From positions 92,315-156,314 of the forward strand of contig VXSC01000008.1 of assembly GCA_009838195.1 (NCBI GenBank): DNA of 64,000 nucleotides, given 5' to 3'. The position numbers were made by a program, and so were the translations under genes. The notes under the pieces were generated by a model. It ran no database searches. It was not told where the DNA came from and was given only the letters and a program-made list of their open reading frames with translations. Of this stretch, positions 1 through 8,539 are shown piece after piece (the stretch's first letter is position 1; every line of letters begins with the position of its first letter). This DNA is from Rhodothermaceae bacterium (GTDB taxonomy: Bacteria; Bacteroidota; Rhodothermia; Rhodothermales; Bin80).

Positions 1-129
1 GAAGCCCTATCCGAGGTTATGGCCGATATCCAGGTTGAACTGGAGCAAAGGCTTCATCACAGGCTGCGCGAAAAATACCGAGTAACAACTTTCCCTGATC
101 GGCTCAAAAAGGCGTTCCAAGAGCAATGA
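1..129 (+). CDS. C-terminal end of a probable peptidyl-prolyl isomerase (partial)
   Basis: The frame is open from the first base of the window to a TGA at 127-129 and gives about 42 residues that begin EALSEVMADIQVELEQ and end in KKAFQEQ. The charged, helical tail resembles the C-terminus of parvulin/SurA-type periplasmic isomerases. The stop overlaps the ATG of the next gene (ATGA, 126-129), so the two are translationally coupled. The product call rests on the tail pattern and on the next two genes, which belong to the same folding-factor family. The rest of the gene lies outside the window. Confidence 0.5.
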   Translation, partial: EALSEVMADIQVELEQRLHHRLREKYRVTTFPDRLKKAFQEQ

Positions 130-968
130 GAATTTGGCTGGGAATCACTGCCCTGCTTTTGATCAGCATCTCTGGCTGCCAGCGGCCCGATTCATCCGAC
201 GACTTTGTTGCTCGAGTCGGAGATGCCTACCTGTTACAGTCAGACCTCGATGCCAGTCTCGCAAATCTGGCTTCCAATCTTGATACCACGCAGGTGCGCA
301 GGCAACTCATTGATCAGTGGATTGATAATGAACTTCTCTATCAGGAAGCACTGCGTTTGCGCTTCTCAAACCGAGAAGATATCAGACGCCGTCTGGACGA
401 GAGTGCTCGTGCAGTCCTGATTGAAGGATTGATCTCTGACTACCACATGCAGGCTGATCGCGAGATCACTCCGGTTGATGTGGCTACCTACTATGAAAAC
501 AACAGGGAGCAAATGCGTTTTCTGGAACCATTTGTACATATTCGCTATCTGAGTAACCCAAGCCAGGATTCTTTAGAGCTGGCCCGGCAGTTACTGGATC
601 AGGCAGCCAACCCGGATTCGATATTTGTCACACTGATTGAGCGTTTCAGTAATTCTCCTACTGATGCTCTCGAAATGAATCAGAACTACCTCCCCGAAAC
701 TAGACTCTTTATTGATCAATTCGCGCTTAGCGATCTTCTTAGAAACACCGAGGCCGGACAACCGCCACAAATTCTGCAGGGAGATTCCCTGTATCATTTC
801 CTACAGGTAATAGCGCGAAATCCGGCGGGTACGATTCCAGAATTACCCTGGGTGGAGACCTTCATTCGAGAGCAGCTGACGATCCGCTTCAGGAAACAGA
901 ATTATACGCGCAGCGTTCAGCACCTACGCGTGGAAGCCGAGTTTCGCGAAGATATTGAGATTAGGTGA
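126..968 (+). CDS. SurA-N-like lipoprotein, probable periplasmic folding factor
   Basis: A 280-residue protein with a lipoprotein signal (hydrophobic stretch, then SISGC with Cys18 as the lipidation site), so it is probably anchored in the outer membrane. Residues about 25-120 look like a SurA N-terminal chaperone segment (VGDAYLLQSDLDASL, then a helical WIDNELLYQEALR block). The C-terminal half has no clear parvulin active-site pattern, so this may be a chaperone-like or inactive isomerase. The start is fixed by the ATGA overlap with the upstream isomerase gene. It lies 91 bp before surA, and the three genes look like one envelope-biogenesis operon. The exact role is inferred. Confidence 0.65.
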   Translation: MRIWLGITALLLISISGCQRPDSSDDFVARVGDAYLLQSDLDASLANLASNLDTTQVRRQLIDQWIDNELLYQEALRLRFSNREDIRRRLDESARAVLIEGLISDYHMQADREITPVDVATYYENNREQMRFLEPFVHIRYLSNPSQDSLELARQLLDQAANPDSIFVTLIERFSNSPTDALEMNQNYLPETRLFIDQFALSDLLRNTEAGQPPQILQGDSLYHFLQVIARNPAGTIPELPWVETFIREQLTIRFRKQNYTRSVQHLRVEAEFREDIEIR

Positions 969-1059
969 AGATATTTTCCAGGGCACCGGCAGCATTCACT
1001 AATTGGCCTGCACAATCCGTTCTAGCTGAGTTCCTGGTATAGCTTCCATTTGCATTCGA

Positions 1060-2436
1060 ATGCCCAAATACGCTCACATTCTCCGGTCGCTCACACTTGT
1101 TGCCATATTCCTGGCTCCACATTCCTTCGTGCTGGCACAAGAGGGTGTGGTAGATGAAATTGTGTCGATCGTTGGGGAGAATAAAATTATCCTGCGCTCA
1201 GAGATCGACGGAATCGTGCAGAATATCACGCAACAGCAGAGACTTGAATATAGTGACGAACTCTGGCTCCAGACACTACAGCAACTCATTGACCAGGAAG
1301 TGCTTGCAGAGCATGCACGACGAGACACCAACATTGTTGTTACTGAAGATCAGGTGGACCAGTCGCTGAACCAGCGCATCGAAATCATGTCACAGCAACT
1401 GGGTGGCGAGGCCAGACTGATAGAAATCTACGGTAAGAGCATCGTTCAGATCCGGGCTGACCTACGCGATGAAATACGTGATCGGCTCCTGGCTGAACAA
1501 TACCAGAGCTCTAAACTCCGCAGTCTGAAGATTACCCCCACCGAGGTACGGGAATGGTTTGCACAATTTCCTACCGATTCCCTGCCTGTACTCCCCGCAA
1601 TCGTACGCGTCTCGCATATTGTTAAGTACCCCGAAGTCCTTCCCGAAGCCACTGAGGAAGCACTTGAGATTATCAGTGCAATACGGGATTCGATCACTAT
1701 GGAGGTGAGTACACTCGAGAGCCTAGCCCGTCGCTACTCGGAAGACACTGGTTCCATCCAAACCGGGGGAAGATATGAAGACATGGCATTGGGCGATCTG
1801 GTCCCGGAATTTGCTGCAATTGCTGCCCGCATTGATCCAGGCGAATTATCTCAGCCATTCCAAAGCCCATTTGGGTATCATATCCTTCGAGTGAATGAGC
1901 GCGTTGGAGATGTCATAGATTTTAGTCACATCCTCATCAATATTGATCGCTCACGTGCGGATCCGTCAGGGGCTATCTCAGAACTCGAAGTGATACGAGA
2001 TTCAATCCTGACCTATGACATTCCCTTCGAACTGATGGCGAGGCGACACTCAGAAGAGGAATCCTCTTCCGAAATCGGTGGCCGTGTGATGGACCCGAAT
2101 TCAGGAGAGCGAGACCTTTTCGTTGATGCCCTAGGACCGGACTGGAAGGATACTACCGACACGCTTGAAATTGGGCAGATCAGTCAACCGGCAGAAGTTA
2201 CCCTCCTTGATGGAAACATTGCCTGGCATCTCGTACTGCTCCAGCGCAAAGTACCTTCTCACCGGATCAACATCGAAACCGATTATTCTCGTATTCAAAC
2301 TCTGGCACTGGAAAATAAACGCACCCTGGAAATGCGACGTTGGCTGGACTTACTGCGAGAAGATGTTTTCGTTGAACTGCTTGGAAAAGCGCTCGAAATA
2401 CAGCCACCATCCGAAAGTGATTCAGCCAGCAACTGA
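1060..2436 (+). CDS. surA: Periplasmic chaperone/peptidyl-prolyl isomerase SurA
   Basis: A 458-residue protein with a Sec signal peptide (residues 1-27, cleavage near VLAQEG), a SurA N-terminal domain (about 30-165) and two PpiC/parvulin domains (about 180-275 and 285-395). Both show the parvulin pattern: VSHIVKYPEV then LARRYSEDTGS and GGRYEDMALGDLVPEF, and later FSHILINID then ARRHSEEESS with an IGGRV segment. The family escorts unfolded outer-membrane proteins across the periplasm and isomerises prolyl bonds. Length and two-parvulin layout match SurA. It follows the SurA-like lipoprotein and ends 4 bp before the MoxR start codon, so co-transcription is likely. Confidence 0.88.
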   Translation: MPKYAHILRSLTLVAIFLAPHSFVLAQEGVVDEIVSIVGENKIILRSEIDGIVQNITQQQRLEYSDELWLQTLQQLIDQEVLAEHARRDTNIVVTEDQVDQSLNQRIEIMSQQLGGEARLIEIYGKSIVQIRADLRDEIRDRLLAEQYQSSKLRSLKITPTEVREWFAQFPTDSLPVLPAIVRVSHIVKYPEVLPEATEEALEIISAIRDSITMEVSTLESLARRYSEDTGSIQTGGRYEDMALGDLVPEFAAIAARIDPGELSQPFQSPFGYHILRVNERVGDVIDFSHILINIDRSRADPSGAISELEVIRDSILTYDIPFELMARRHSEEESSSEIGGRVMDPNSGERDLFVDALGPDWKDTTDTLEIGQISQPAEVTLLDGNIAWHLVLLQRKVPSHRINIETDYSRIQTLALENKRTLEMRRWLDLLREDVFVELLGKALEIQPPSESDSASN

Positions 2437-2440
2437 CATC

Positions 2441-3463
2441 ATGCCACAAATACAAATCAACGAAGAGTCACCAGTGGAAGACCTTTTCCCCGCCCTCGCC
2501 GAAGCCTTACCCTCGGCGTGCAAACGCCTTGAAGGGGAAATTTCAAAAATTATTGTTGGTCAAAAGGAGGTCATACGAAATATTCTGGTGTGCCTGTTGG
2601 CTCAAGGGCATGTACTGCTTATCGGAGTACCTGGACTCGCAAAAACTCTTCTCATCCGTACGTTGGCGGATGCACTGGCCCTGAATTTTACTCGAATCCA
2701 GTTCACCCCGGATCTGATGCCCGGTGACATCACAGGTACAGAAATCATTGAAGAGGATAAACGAACCGGCGGACGTGCTTTCAAATTTGTCAAGGGGCCC
2801 ATCTTCGCCAATGTTGTACTCGCAGACGAGGTCAACCGGACTCCCCCAAAGACCCAGGCTGCGCTTCTGGAAGCGATGCAGGAACATCGCGTTACCGCTG
2901 GGGGGAACACCTTCACTCTAGAAGAACCGTTTTTTGTACTTGCCACTCAAAACCCGATTGAGCAGGAGGGAACCTATCCTCTGCCCGAAGCGCAACTGGA
3001 CCGATTCATGCTCAATCTTTGGCTGGATTATCCTTCTCTTGATCAGGAGACCGAAGTCGTTCGCTCAACTACCGCTGGCCAGACTGTCGTTGTTAGACCT
3101 GCAATGTCTCGGACCGAGCTCATTGATTACCAGAAGCTTGTTCGTCATCTACCTGTCGCAAACAACGTCATCGAATATGCGGTTCGCCTAAGCGCCAGTA
3201 CACGCCCCAACCGTGAGGGAGCGCCAGATTTTGTCAACGAGTATATCGCATACGGAGCGGGGCCACGTGCTTCGCAATATCTGATCCTCGGCGCAAAAGC
3301 GCTCGCGGCCATTGATGGCCGGTATACTCCCCTGATCAGTGATGTGCAGACACTGGCCACAGCAGTCCTTCGCCACCGCATCATTGCCAATTTCAATGCG
3401 GAGGCGGATGGCGTATCGGTAACCGATCTGATTGAGCGAATCCTTGATACGGTTACCACGTAG
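2441..3463 (+). CDS. MoxR-family AAA+ ATPase
   Basis: The ATG at 2441, 4 bp after the surA stop, gives 340 residues starting MPQIQINEES. An upstream in-frame extension would run through surA and is not used. Walker A is GVPGLAKT (residues 62-69), Walker B is VVLADEVNR, and the MoxR sensor block ATQNPIEQEGTYPLPEAQLD is present. MoxR ATPases act as chaperones that mature or activate partners, often with VWA-domain proteins. No VWA or DUF58 gene follows here, which is unusual because MoxR is commonly paired with one. The close link to surA may suggest a role in envelope stress, but that is inference. Confidence 0.9.
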   Translation: MPQIQINEESPVEDLFPALAEALPSACKRLEGEISKIIVGQKEVIRNILVCLLAQGHVLLIGVPGLAKTLLIRTLADALALNFTRIQFTPDLMPGDITGTEIIEEDKRTGGRAFKFVKGPIFANVVLADEVNRTPPKTQAALLEAMQEHRVTAGGNTFTLEEPFFVLATQNPIEQEGTYPLPEAQLDRFMLNLWLDYPSLDQETEVVRSTTAGQTVVVRPAMSRTELIDYQKLVRHLPVANNVIEYAVRLSASTRPNREGAPDFVNEYIAYGAGPRASQYLILGAKALAAIDGRYTPLISDVQTLATAVLRHRIIANFNAEADGVSVTDLIERILDTVTT

Positions 3464-3549
3464 GCTTACCTTCGCATTTGGGCGGGGAATCTCCCCATTC
3501 GCATCCATCACCGTGACCTGCTGGCTGACTGCTAGCGTGTGATAAAGAT

Positions 3550-4515
3550 ATGTCCCTGCGAGCAGCCAAACTACAGCCAACACACGATCTTATCCCGCCA
3601 CCATCGAAAAATCTCCGGTCTTTCGCATGGATTTCCATTGGGCTAGGATACATGATCTTGGCTGTCTTCTTCTTCAGCCTGATGTCATTGTTGGCAAAGC
3701 TGGTCTCAACGGCCATTCCAACGGGACAGATTGTTCTGGTCAGAGGGGTCGTCGGAAGCATCCTGGCATACTGGGGAATCCGTGCAATTGGTATCCCGGT
3801 CTGGGGAGCCAATAAAAAACTGTTGATTTTTCGAGGGGTAACCGGATTTGGCGCTCTGATGTGCTTCTTCTGGACCCTGATTCATCTCCCCCTCGCAGAA
3901 GCGACTATACTTTTTTATATGTCTCCCTGCCTCGCGGCAATCCTGGCAACCATCATCCTGCGTGAGCATCTGTCTATTGGGATGGTGATTGGCTTTTTGA
4001 TCTGCATCCTTGGAGTAATTCTTGTCATCCAGCCCGAGTTTATTTTCAGTGTGCAGCGACTGCATCTACCATCTGTCGCTGTGGGAATTCTGGGAGCAAT
4101 CCTGGCCGCCCTTGCATTCGTATCCGTCCGTAAACTGCGCGAGACCGATCACGCGTTGGTCATCATCTTTTATTTCTCATTCGTATCCGCACTTGCAGCT
4201 GTCCCCTTCGTAGCCACCCATTATGCAATTCCATCCCTCACGGAGTGGCTGGTATTGATTGGGGTCGGGATCTGTACCCACACTGCACAGATTTTTCTTA
4301 CACGCAGTTTGCACCGGGAGCAAACCTCTCGGGCCATGGGAGTGAGTTACATTCAAGTCCTGTTCGCTGTTGTCTGGGGAATTGTAATCTTTGGAGATCT
4401 TCCCAATCTGCTTTCTCTCATCGGAATGATCCTCGTCGCGGGTGGCAGTGTGATTACGGCTCAGCGCCGATCAGCTAGACATCCAAGTCTTCGGCCTTCC
4501 GGGCATTCTCCATAA
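3550..4515 (+). CDS. EamA/DMT-family inner-membrane transporter
   Basis: A 321-residue protein with about ten hydrophobic segments arranged as two EamA repeats (about 35-165 and 180-305), typical of drug/metabolite exporters such as RhaT/YdcZ relatives. The substrate cannot be read from sequence. The 3' end (4475-4515) overlaps the parE-like fragment on the other strand. The same convergent overlap recurs at 11764-12103, where only the last part of this gene is present. The copy here is the complete transporter, and the second copy differs at several synonymous-looking positions. There is an 86-bp gap after moxR. Confidence 0.85.
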   Translation: MSLRAAKLQPTHDLIPPPSKNLRSFAWISIGLGYMILAVFFFSLMSLLAKLVSTAIPTGQIVLVRGVVGSILAYWGIRAIGIPVWGANKKLLIFRGVTGFGALMCFFWTLIHLPLAEATILFYMSPCLAAILATIILREHLSIGMVIGFLICILGVILVIQPEFIFSVQRLHLPSVAVGILGAILAALAFVSVRKLRETDHALVIIFYFSFVSALAAVPFVATHYAIPSLTEWLVLIGVGICTHTAQIFLTRSLHREQTSRAMGVSYIQVLFAVVWGIVIFGDLPNLLSLIGMILVAGGSVITAQRRSARHPSLRPSGHSP

Positions 4516-4711
4516 TAAAGCGGTAACGAACAGATGGATCCCGCCCCATTAATCCAGAAATCGTGGTTTCCGCACGGGTTTTTTCGGGGATGGTAACCTG
4601 TAGGATTCGGCGTCGCGCCGGATCCAGAGTAGTTTCTTTCAACGTTTGCGGCATCATTTCACCTAGGCCCTTGAAGCGTTGCACATCAATCTTGGTTCGG
4701 GAATTTTTGCG
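4372..4711. repeat. 340-bp direct repeat, left copy (EamA 3' end + parE 3' end)
   Basis: This stretch aligns without gaps to 11764-12103 (constant offset 7392) with 16 mismatches, about 95% identity. It contains the last 48 codons of the EamA gene and the last 78 codons of parE in convergent overlap. The left copy completes the transporter and the right copy completes parE. The two copies enclose about 7.05 kb of mobile DNA, as expected if a circle carrying this segment integrated by single crossover. Confidence 0.93.
4475..4711 (-). pseudogene. parE 3'-end fragment
   Basis: Read on the minus strand, this gives the last 78 residues of the topoisomerase B subunit ([19 protein letters not shown] to KAEDLDV). 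The RFKGLGEM motif and C-terminus match the complete parE at 11867-13789 with a few substitutions (for example GLMGRDPS against GLMGRDSS). Upstream the frame runs straight into the end of the insertion sequence at 4711, so there is no proper start and the ATPase and most of the TOPRIM domain are missing. It is a non-functional remnant made when the repeat formed. Confidence 0.9.
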
Positions 4712-4727
4712 ACCTGACTTCGACGGT
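4711..4727 (+). repeat. Candidate left terminal inverted repeat of the IS1634-type element
   Basis: GACCTGACTTCGACGGT at the junction with truncated parE. Its reverse complement matches 6636-6652 at 14 of 17 bases. It lies exactly where the parE similarity stops, which supports it as an element end. Confidence 0.5.
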
Positions 4728-4867
4728 TTGCGGCCGTCTCGGATGTAAAAACCTTGATTTTAAGGCGTTCTGGGGAGTTTTTCTAGTTATCCGTTTGTGG
4801 TGTTCAGTTTTTTGGTACTGCTAATATTTCTTCGTATCTTCGGGGTACAGTCATCTCCACACCGTTC

Positions 4868-6528
4868 ATGTTTGTCCGGACCTTACGCCGCACCACGACG
4901 AAAAATGTCGCGGTCAAGATTGTCGAGAACTACCGCAACAAAAAAGGCCAGCACCGACAGCGGATTGTTCGGCATATGGGGAGCGTCCCGGAAGGCAAGC
5001 CGCTGGAGGCCCTGGTTCAGCTCGCCCATTTGGAGATGGTGCGAATCCAGGAGCAGATCAAGCCGACCCTTTTTCCGGCGGAATCCTATGTGGAGGAGGT
5101 CGTTGCGGCTCGGTTAACGCCCAAGCACACCGGCCCGCTTCCGATTGCGGATGCGCGCAAGCTGGAGGAAGAGCGTCGGATCTGTCTGGGCTTTCATGAA
5201 GCATTGGGCACGCTGTATGACACGTTGAGTCTTTCGAAGGTGTTTGATGCCCGGCACCAGATGTCTCGTCGGCTCTTCAAGCAGGCGGTATTGCTGCGTC
5301 TGGCGACTCCTGGAGACAGTAAATTGGCCCATTGTCTGCGGATCTCGAAAGAGGCGGGGGTGGAAGTGCCGGTGGACAAGTTTTACCGGATGATGGATGC
5401 GGTGACCGACGAGCGGATTGAAGAGCTCAAGCACCGCGTTTCGGGCGAGATGGTGGGGATGCTTGGAGGCAAGCTGAAGATGCTCTTTTTGATGTGACCA
5501 CGCTGAGTTTTGCGAGTGAGCAGGCGGATGATCTTCGCAAACGGGGGTTCAGCAAGGATGGGACGCCGCAAAAGGTGCAGGTGGTGTTGGCGCTGATCCA
5601 GACCTAGGAGGGGCTTCCGGTGACCTACGAGCTCTTTCCCGGCAATACGGCGGATATCAAGACGCTGGAACCGGCCATGTTGCGTCTGAAAGAACAATTT
5701 GATTTGGATCAGATGATTGTGGTGACCGATGCGGGCATGTTGAGTCAGGAGAATCTGTCGTTGTTGCAGAGTCTGGGCTGTGACTTTGTAGTGGCGGCGC
5801 GGCTGCGCTCCTTGAACCAGGTACACACCAAGGCCATAGTTGGGGAGCAATCCTGGACGATGCTCTCCACCGGGCGCAAGGTGAGTGAACACACGCTGGG
5901 CGGGCGGCGATTGATTCTTCGCTATTGTCCCAAGAAAGCGGCCCGCGATGTCCATACGCGGGACCAGGCGGTGGAGAAGGTGAAAAAGCGATTAGCGCAG
6001 GGCGTGAAGGGTGTGGGCCGCAGCGGTCGCTTTCTGAAGGTAGACCCACAGGGCGTACGCTTGGATGAGGCCGCCATTGCCCGAGATCAGAATTATGATG
6101 GACTCCATGGCGTCTGGACGAGTTTGAAGGACATGACGCCCGAACAGGTGTATACGCATTATGGCGAGTTATGGCGGATTGAAGAAGGCTTCCGCGTGAT
6201 GAAGCACACCATGGCGGTTCGGCCCATGTTTCACTGGGTCGAGCGCCGGGTGCGTGCGCATGTCGCCATTTGTTTTGTGGCCTTTGCGCTGCTGCGCATT
6301 CTATGCCACCGGTACAATACCCTCTTTGGCGCAAAACAACGACTGAGCGAGGGACAGATCCTGGCCGAACTCAGCCAAGTGCAGGCCTCGCTCATTCGCG
6401 ATCGCGGCACCGACGCAGAATATCTCCTACCCTCCAAGGCCAGGGATGAAGCGATTCGACTCTATCATGCCGTGGGTCAAAAACTCCCACGACAGACCGT
6501 CCTCTTCAAACCGGGATCGACCGCCTAA
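4868..6528 (+). pseudogene. IS1634-family transposase, frameshifted and with an internal TAG
   Basis: The 5' part (4868-5497, 209 residues) has the N-terminal HIRK/YRNKKGQHRQR block of IS1634/IS4-type transposases. The 3' part (5620-6528, 302 residues) has YELFPGNTADIKTLEP, the second Asp block VVTDAGMLSQENL and the third catalytic block ELWRIEEGFRVMK. The two parts are in different frames. The frame must change at the T run 5486-5490, where the sequence becomes DVTTLSF. A TAG at 5605-5607 then interrupts the second frame in IQT*EGLPVTYEL, where Gln (CAG) would be natural. With both lesions a functional transposase is unlikely. Confidence 0.8.
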
Positions 6529-6635
6529 CGGGATCCCCCACATTGTAAAATCCCCTGAAATCCCTTCCCAGAAGGGTCACCTGTGGTGTTCACTTTTTCC
6601 AGAAATCCCGCCCCAGTGCCCCTGTGCGCGAGGTG

Positions 6636-6652
6636 ACCGCCGAAGTCAAGAC
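6636..6652 (-). repeat. Candidate right terminal inverted repeat of the IS1634-type element
   Basis: ACCGCCGAAGTCAAGAC on the plus strand, complementary to the element's left end with three mismatches, and matching the lone end copy at 11739-11755 even better (15 of 17). It lies 108 bp beyond the transposase stop. Confidence 0.45.
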
Positions 6653-7144
6653 ATCCTTTAATCTATCGTCCGGGTTCCGTTAAATATCGTGTCGATCATC
6701 TGTCAGAGAATACATTTTAGTCCTGTTCAGCGGATGATCGGTGGGTGTGATTTCTTGCCACGCTTAGACCTCCCCGCGGTCATATTTCTGGGCTGAAATA
6801 CCTCCCCTCGCTGCGGTTTCTCGGTCAAGATGATTGGCTTCCCTGTAAAACCTTGATGGCTTTCGCTCTTTGCACAGTCCATCCTTCCTCCCCCTTTGAT
6901 GATTGACATCCCTGATCCCCTTCGTAGGTAACGAACACTCTTATGCCCCTGCCACTACATTGCTTCGCTCGTGTTTCAAAACGGCGGTAACTGGAGATGT
7001 TGCATCCCCCCACTCTGGACCAGCTATTGGACCGGCGCTGGTTCAACTTGATTTATCCCGTGAAACAGGAAATTAATGCAAATTGGTAGCCATTACCGTT
7101 CCCCACCGCTTCTCCGTGTGGTTTCTCGCCTGACATACTTCCCG
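6653..7144. other. Island segment without a recognised gene
   Basis: About 490 bp between the IS1634-type element and the lipoprotein gene. Short frames on the minus strand (for example 6727-6909 and 6825-7046) have no recognisable motif, and no tRNA or known RNA pattern is seen. The composition and lack of a clear frame suggest decayed mobile DNA, but no family can be named. Confidence 0.4.
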
Positions 7145-8242
7145 TCACTCTAGGTTAAACTCGTAACCATATACATATTCTTCCCACGGTGAAGACACAT
7201 ACAAGTGATCTTTATGCAGGAGGAAATCTGCAGCGGGAATATCCTTGCTCTCTTCCGAGTCGGTGATGGGGCGGAAGACAATCTTTTTTACAAGCCTGTA
7301 ATTCTCTTCGGACAAATCGAAAACGTAATGATCAGTTCTGGGGGATCTTGCAATTAGATAGTGGGAATTGATGAACTTGATTGTACCTATAAATGCTCGC
7401 GTGAAAGCTTCCGCTCCGGTTGGAACTCCAGCAGGAAAACCCGAAGGCTGAAAATCACGGACTTGTTTTCCCTCGAATCGAATCGTTCGCAAATGCCTGA
7501 ACTGATGATCATAAACAAAGATGTACGGGAATCCCCTATATGCCATGGCAATTCGATCTCCGCCGGGAGAAACGGTCAAAACGTTGCTGTTTTCCCCCGT
7601 TTGATTCCGAAGATCCAGACGAGGAAGCAATTTAATGGACGAAATCCAGTTATACGGGGTTGACGTGCTGCGAGCGCAAACGATCCAATCATTCTCTCGT
7701 GGGTCCCCCGGACATTGCAGAAACATGTAATCCGGCGAAACCGAAAATCTATTCAATAAATAATCCATGGAGAAAAACGAATTCACATATTCGAACGTCT
7801 CCGAAAACACCTGTATCCGTTCTATTTCCTGGACGAATATGTGCGAACCGCTGTACTGTAGCCCACTTACAGTCGTAAACTCTCCGGGGCCTTGTCCTTG
7901 CTGGCCAATTTTTCGGTTCAGATAGCCATCCGCTCCTACCGAAAAAATGTTATGTCCGAAATCTTCAGAGATATAAACACTATCCCCGACTGCGATCATT
8001 TGAGACGGCCTACCCAGGATGAGCGAATCACTTGGAAGCCCTAATCGGGTTGTGGCGACCCACCTTTTCGGCTCAATGTCCGTGTTGACTACGAAGTGCG
8101 GTGCAGAATCCAGTAAGCGGTCAATGACCGGGGAATCTTCAAAACGGGTTTGCCCACTTTGACATGCAATTAAGGGCAAAAGAAACAAAACCGTTGCATA
8201 CCCACCCCTGATGGGTATGCAACGGTAAGAAGTGGAATTCAT
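7145..8242 (-). CDS. Six-bladed beta-propeller lipoprotein
   Basis: A 365-residue protein with a lipoprotein signal (hydrophobic VLFLLPLIAC, Cys27 or so as lipid site). The rest alternates short beta-rich blocks typical of six-bladed, TolB/BF3164-like propellers: GDSVYISEDFGHNIFSV, GYLNRKIGQQGQGPGEF (the NHL-like G-x-GxGPGEF signature) and HKDHLYVSSPWEEYVYGY near the end. Such lipoproteins are frequent in Bacteroidetes and Rhodothermota, and their ligands are unknown. The start at 8242 is the only good in-frame ATG before the signal core. Codons 6-18 fall inside a perfect 15-bp inverted repeat (8190-8226). It is the only apparently intact non-mobile gene in the island, so it may be cargo. Confidence 0.75.
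   Translation of the reverse strand: MNSTSYRCIPIRGGYATVLFLLPLIACQSGQTRFEDSPVIDRLLDSAPHFVVNTDIEPKRWVATTRLGLPSDSLILGRPSQMIAVGDSVYISEDFGHNIFSVGADGYLNRKIGQQGQGPGEFTTVSGLQYSGSHIFVQEIERIQVFSETFEYVNSFFSMDYLLNRFSVSPDYMFLQCPGDPRENDWIVCARSTSTPYNWISSIKLLPRLDLRNQTGENSNVLTVSPGGDRIAMAYRGFPYIFVYDHQFRHLRTIRFEGKQVRDFQPSGFPAGVPTGAEAFTRAFIGTIKFINSHYLIARSPRTDHYVFDLSEENYRLVKKIVFRPITDSEESKDIPAADFLLHKDHLYVSSPWEEYVYGYEFNLE
8190..8226 (-). terminator. Intrinsic-terminator-like hairpin inside the lipoprotein 5' coding region
   Basis: A perfect 15-bp inverted repeat (8190-8204 with 8212-8226, 7-base loop). In the minus-strand transcript it is followed at once by a T-rich tract, TTTTGTTTCTTTT. This is the form of a Rho-independent terminator, yet it covers codons 6-18 of the lipoprotein. 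It could end transcripts arriving from the small frame upstream, or control the lipoprotein by attenuation or by folding near the start codon. The structure is directly visible. The regulatory role is inference. Confidence 0.55.
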
Positions 8243-8284
8243 TCATACGCGGTTAATTATGAGTTGCCGAATAAGCAACCCGCT

Positions 8285-8539
8285 TTATTCCATGGTCTCA
8301 CCGCACACGGATCCTTCATACCCACCGCGACCTGGAACTATCCCCTCCCATTCGGAGCCATCGTCGCACCTGATCTTCATGAAAGAAAAGAGTTCATTTG
8401 AGATCACCATTGTGTGACACCCGTTACAGGATACTATTCAAGGAATTTGGGAATAAGCACTCTGGTTTTTTTCCGACCCAATTTCTGGACTAAAGAACAA
8501 AAACAGGCACGTACATGCCAAACAAAGTAAGCGTTTCAT
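8285..8539 (-). pseudogene. Small exported-peptide frame with an in-frame TGA
   Basis: From an ATG at 8537-8539 the minus strand encodes a signal-peptide-like start, MKRLLCLACTCLFLFF, then 17 more residues to a TGA at 8438-8440. The same frame then stays open for 50 further codons to TAA at 8285-8287 and includes CNGCHT (a CxxCH pattern), RCDDGSEWEG, GRGGYEGSVCGETME. The whole frame is 85 codons. It sits 42 bp upstream of the propeller lipoprotein on the same strand, an arrangement like the small exported peptides found beside BF3164-type propeller lipoproteins in Bacteroidales. It may be a gene broken by one nonsense change, a 33-residue peptide, or a read-through product. No convincing selenocysteine hairpin follows the TGA. 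Confidence 0.4.

Larger units (their letters stand above)
4711..6652 (+). mobile_element. IS1634-type insertion sequence (degenerate)
   Basis: A DDE transposase gene, disrupted, fills 4868-6528. Candidate terminal inverted repeats lie at 4711-4727 and 6636-6652 (14 of 17 positions pair), which gives an element of about 1.94 kb, within the usual size of IS1634 elements. No target duplication is visible: the left flank is truncated parE and the right flank is unrelated. A direct 11-bp repeat TGTGGTGTTCA sits inside both ends (4796-4806 and 6582-6592). A copy of the outermost 29 bp of the left end recurs alone at 11739-11767. Confidence 0.6.

Noticed and set aside
2165..2440. Longer N-terminal extension of the MoxR ATPase
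   Set aside because: It overlaps surA in another frame and is not similar to MoxR; the ATG at 2441 fits the family length.
8402..8440. Selenocysteine coding at the in-frame TGA of the small frame
   Set aside because: Only a weak four-pair stem lies close after the TGA, without the usual SECIS layout, and no Sec machinery is visible in the window.
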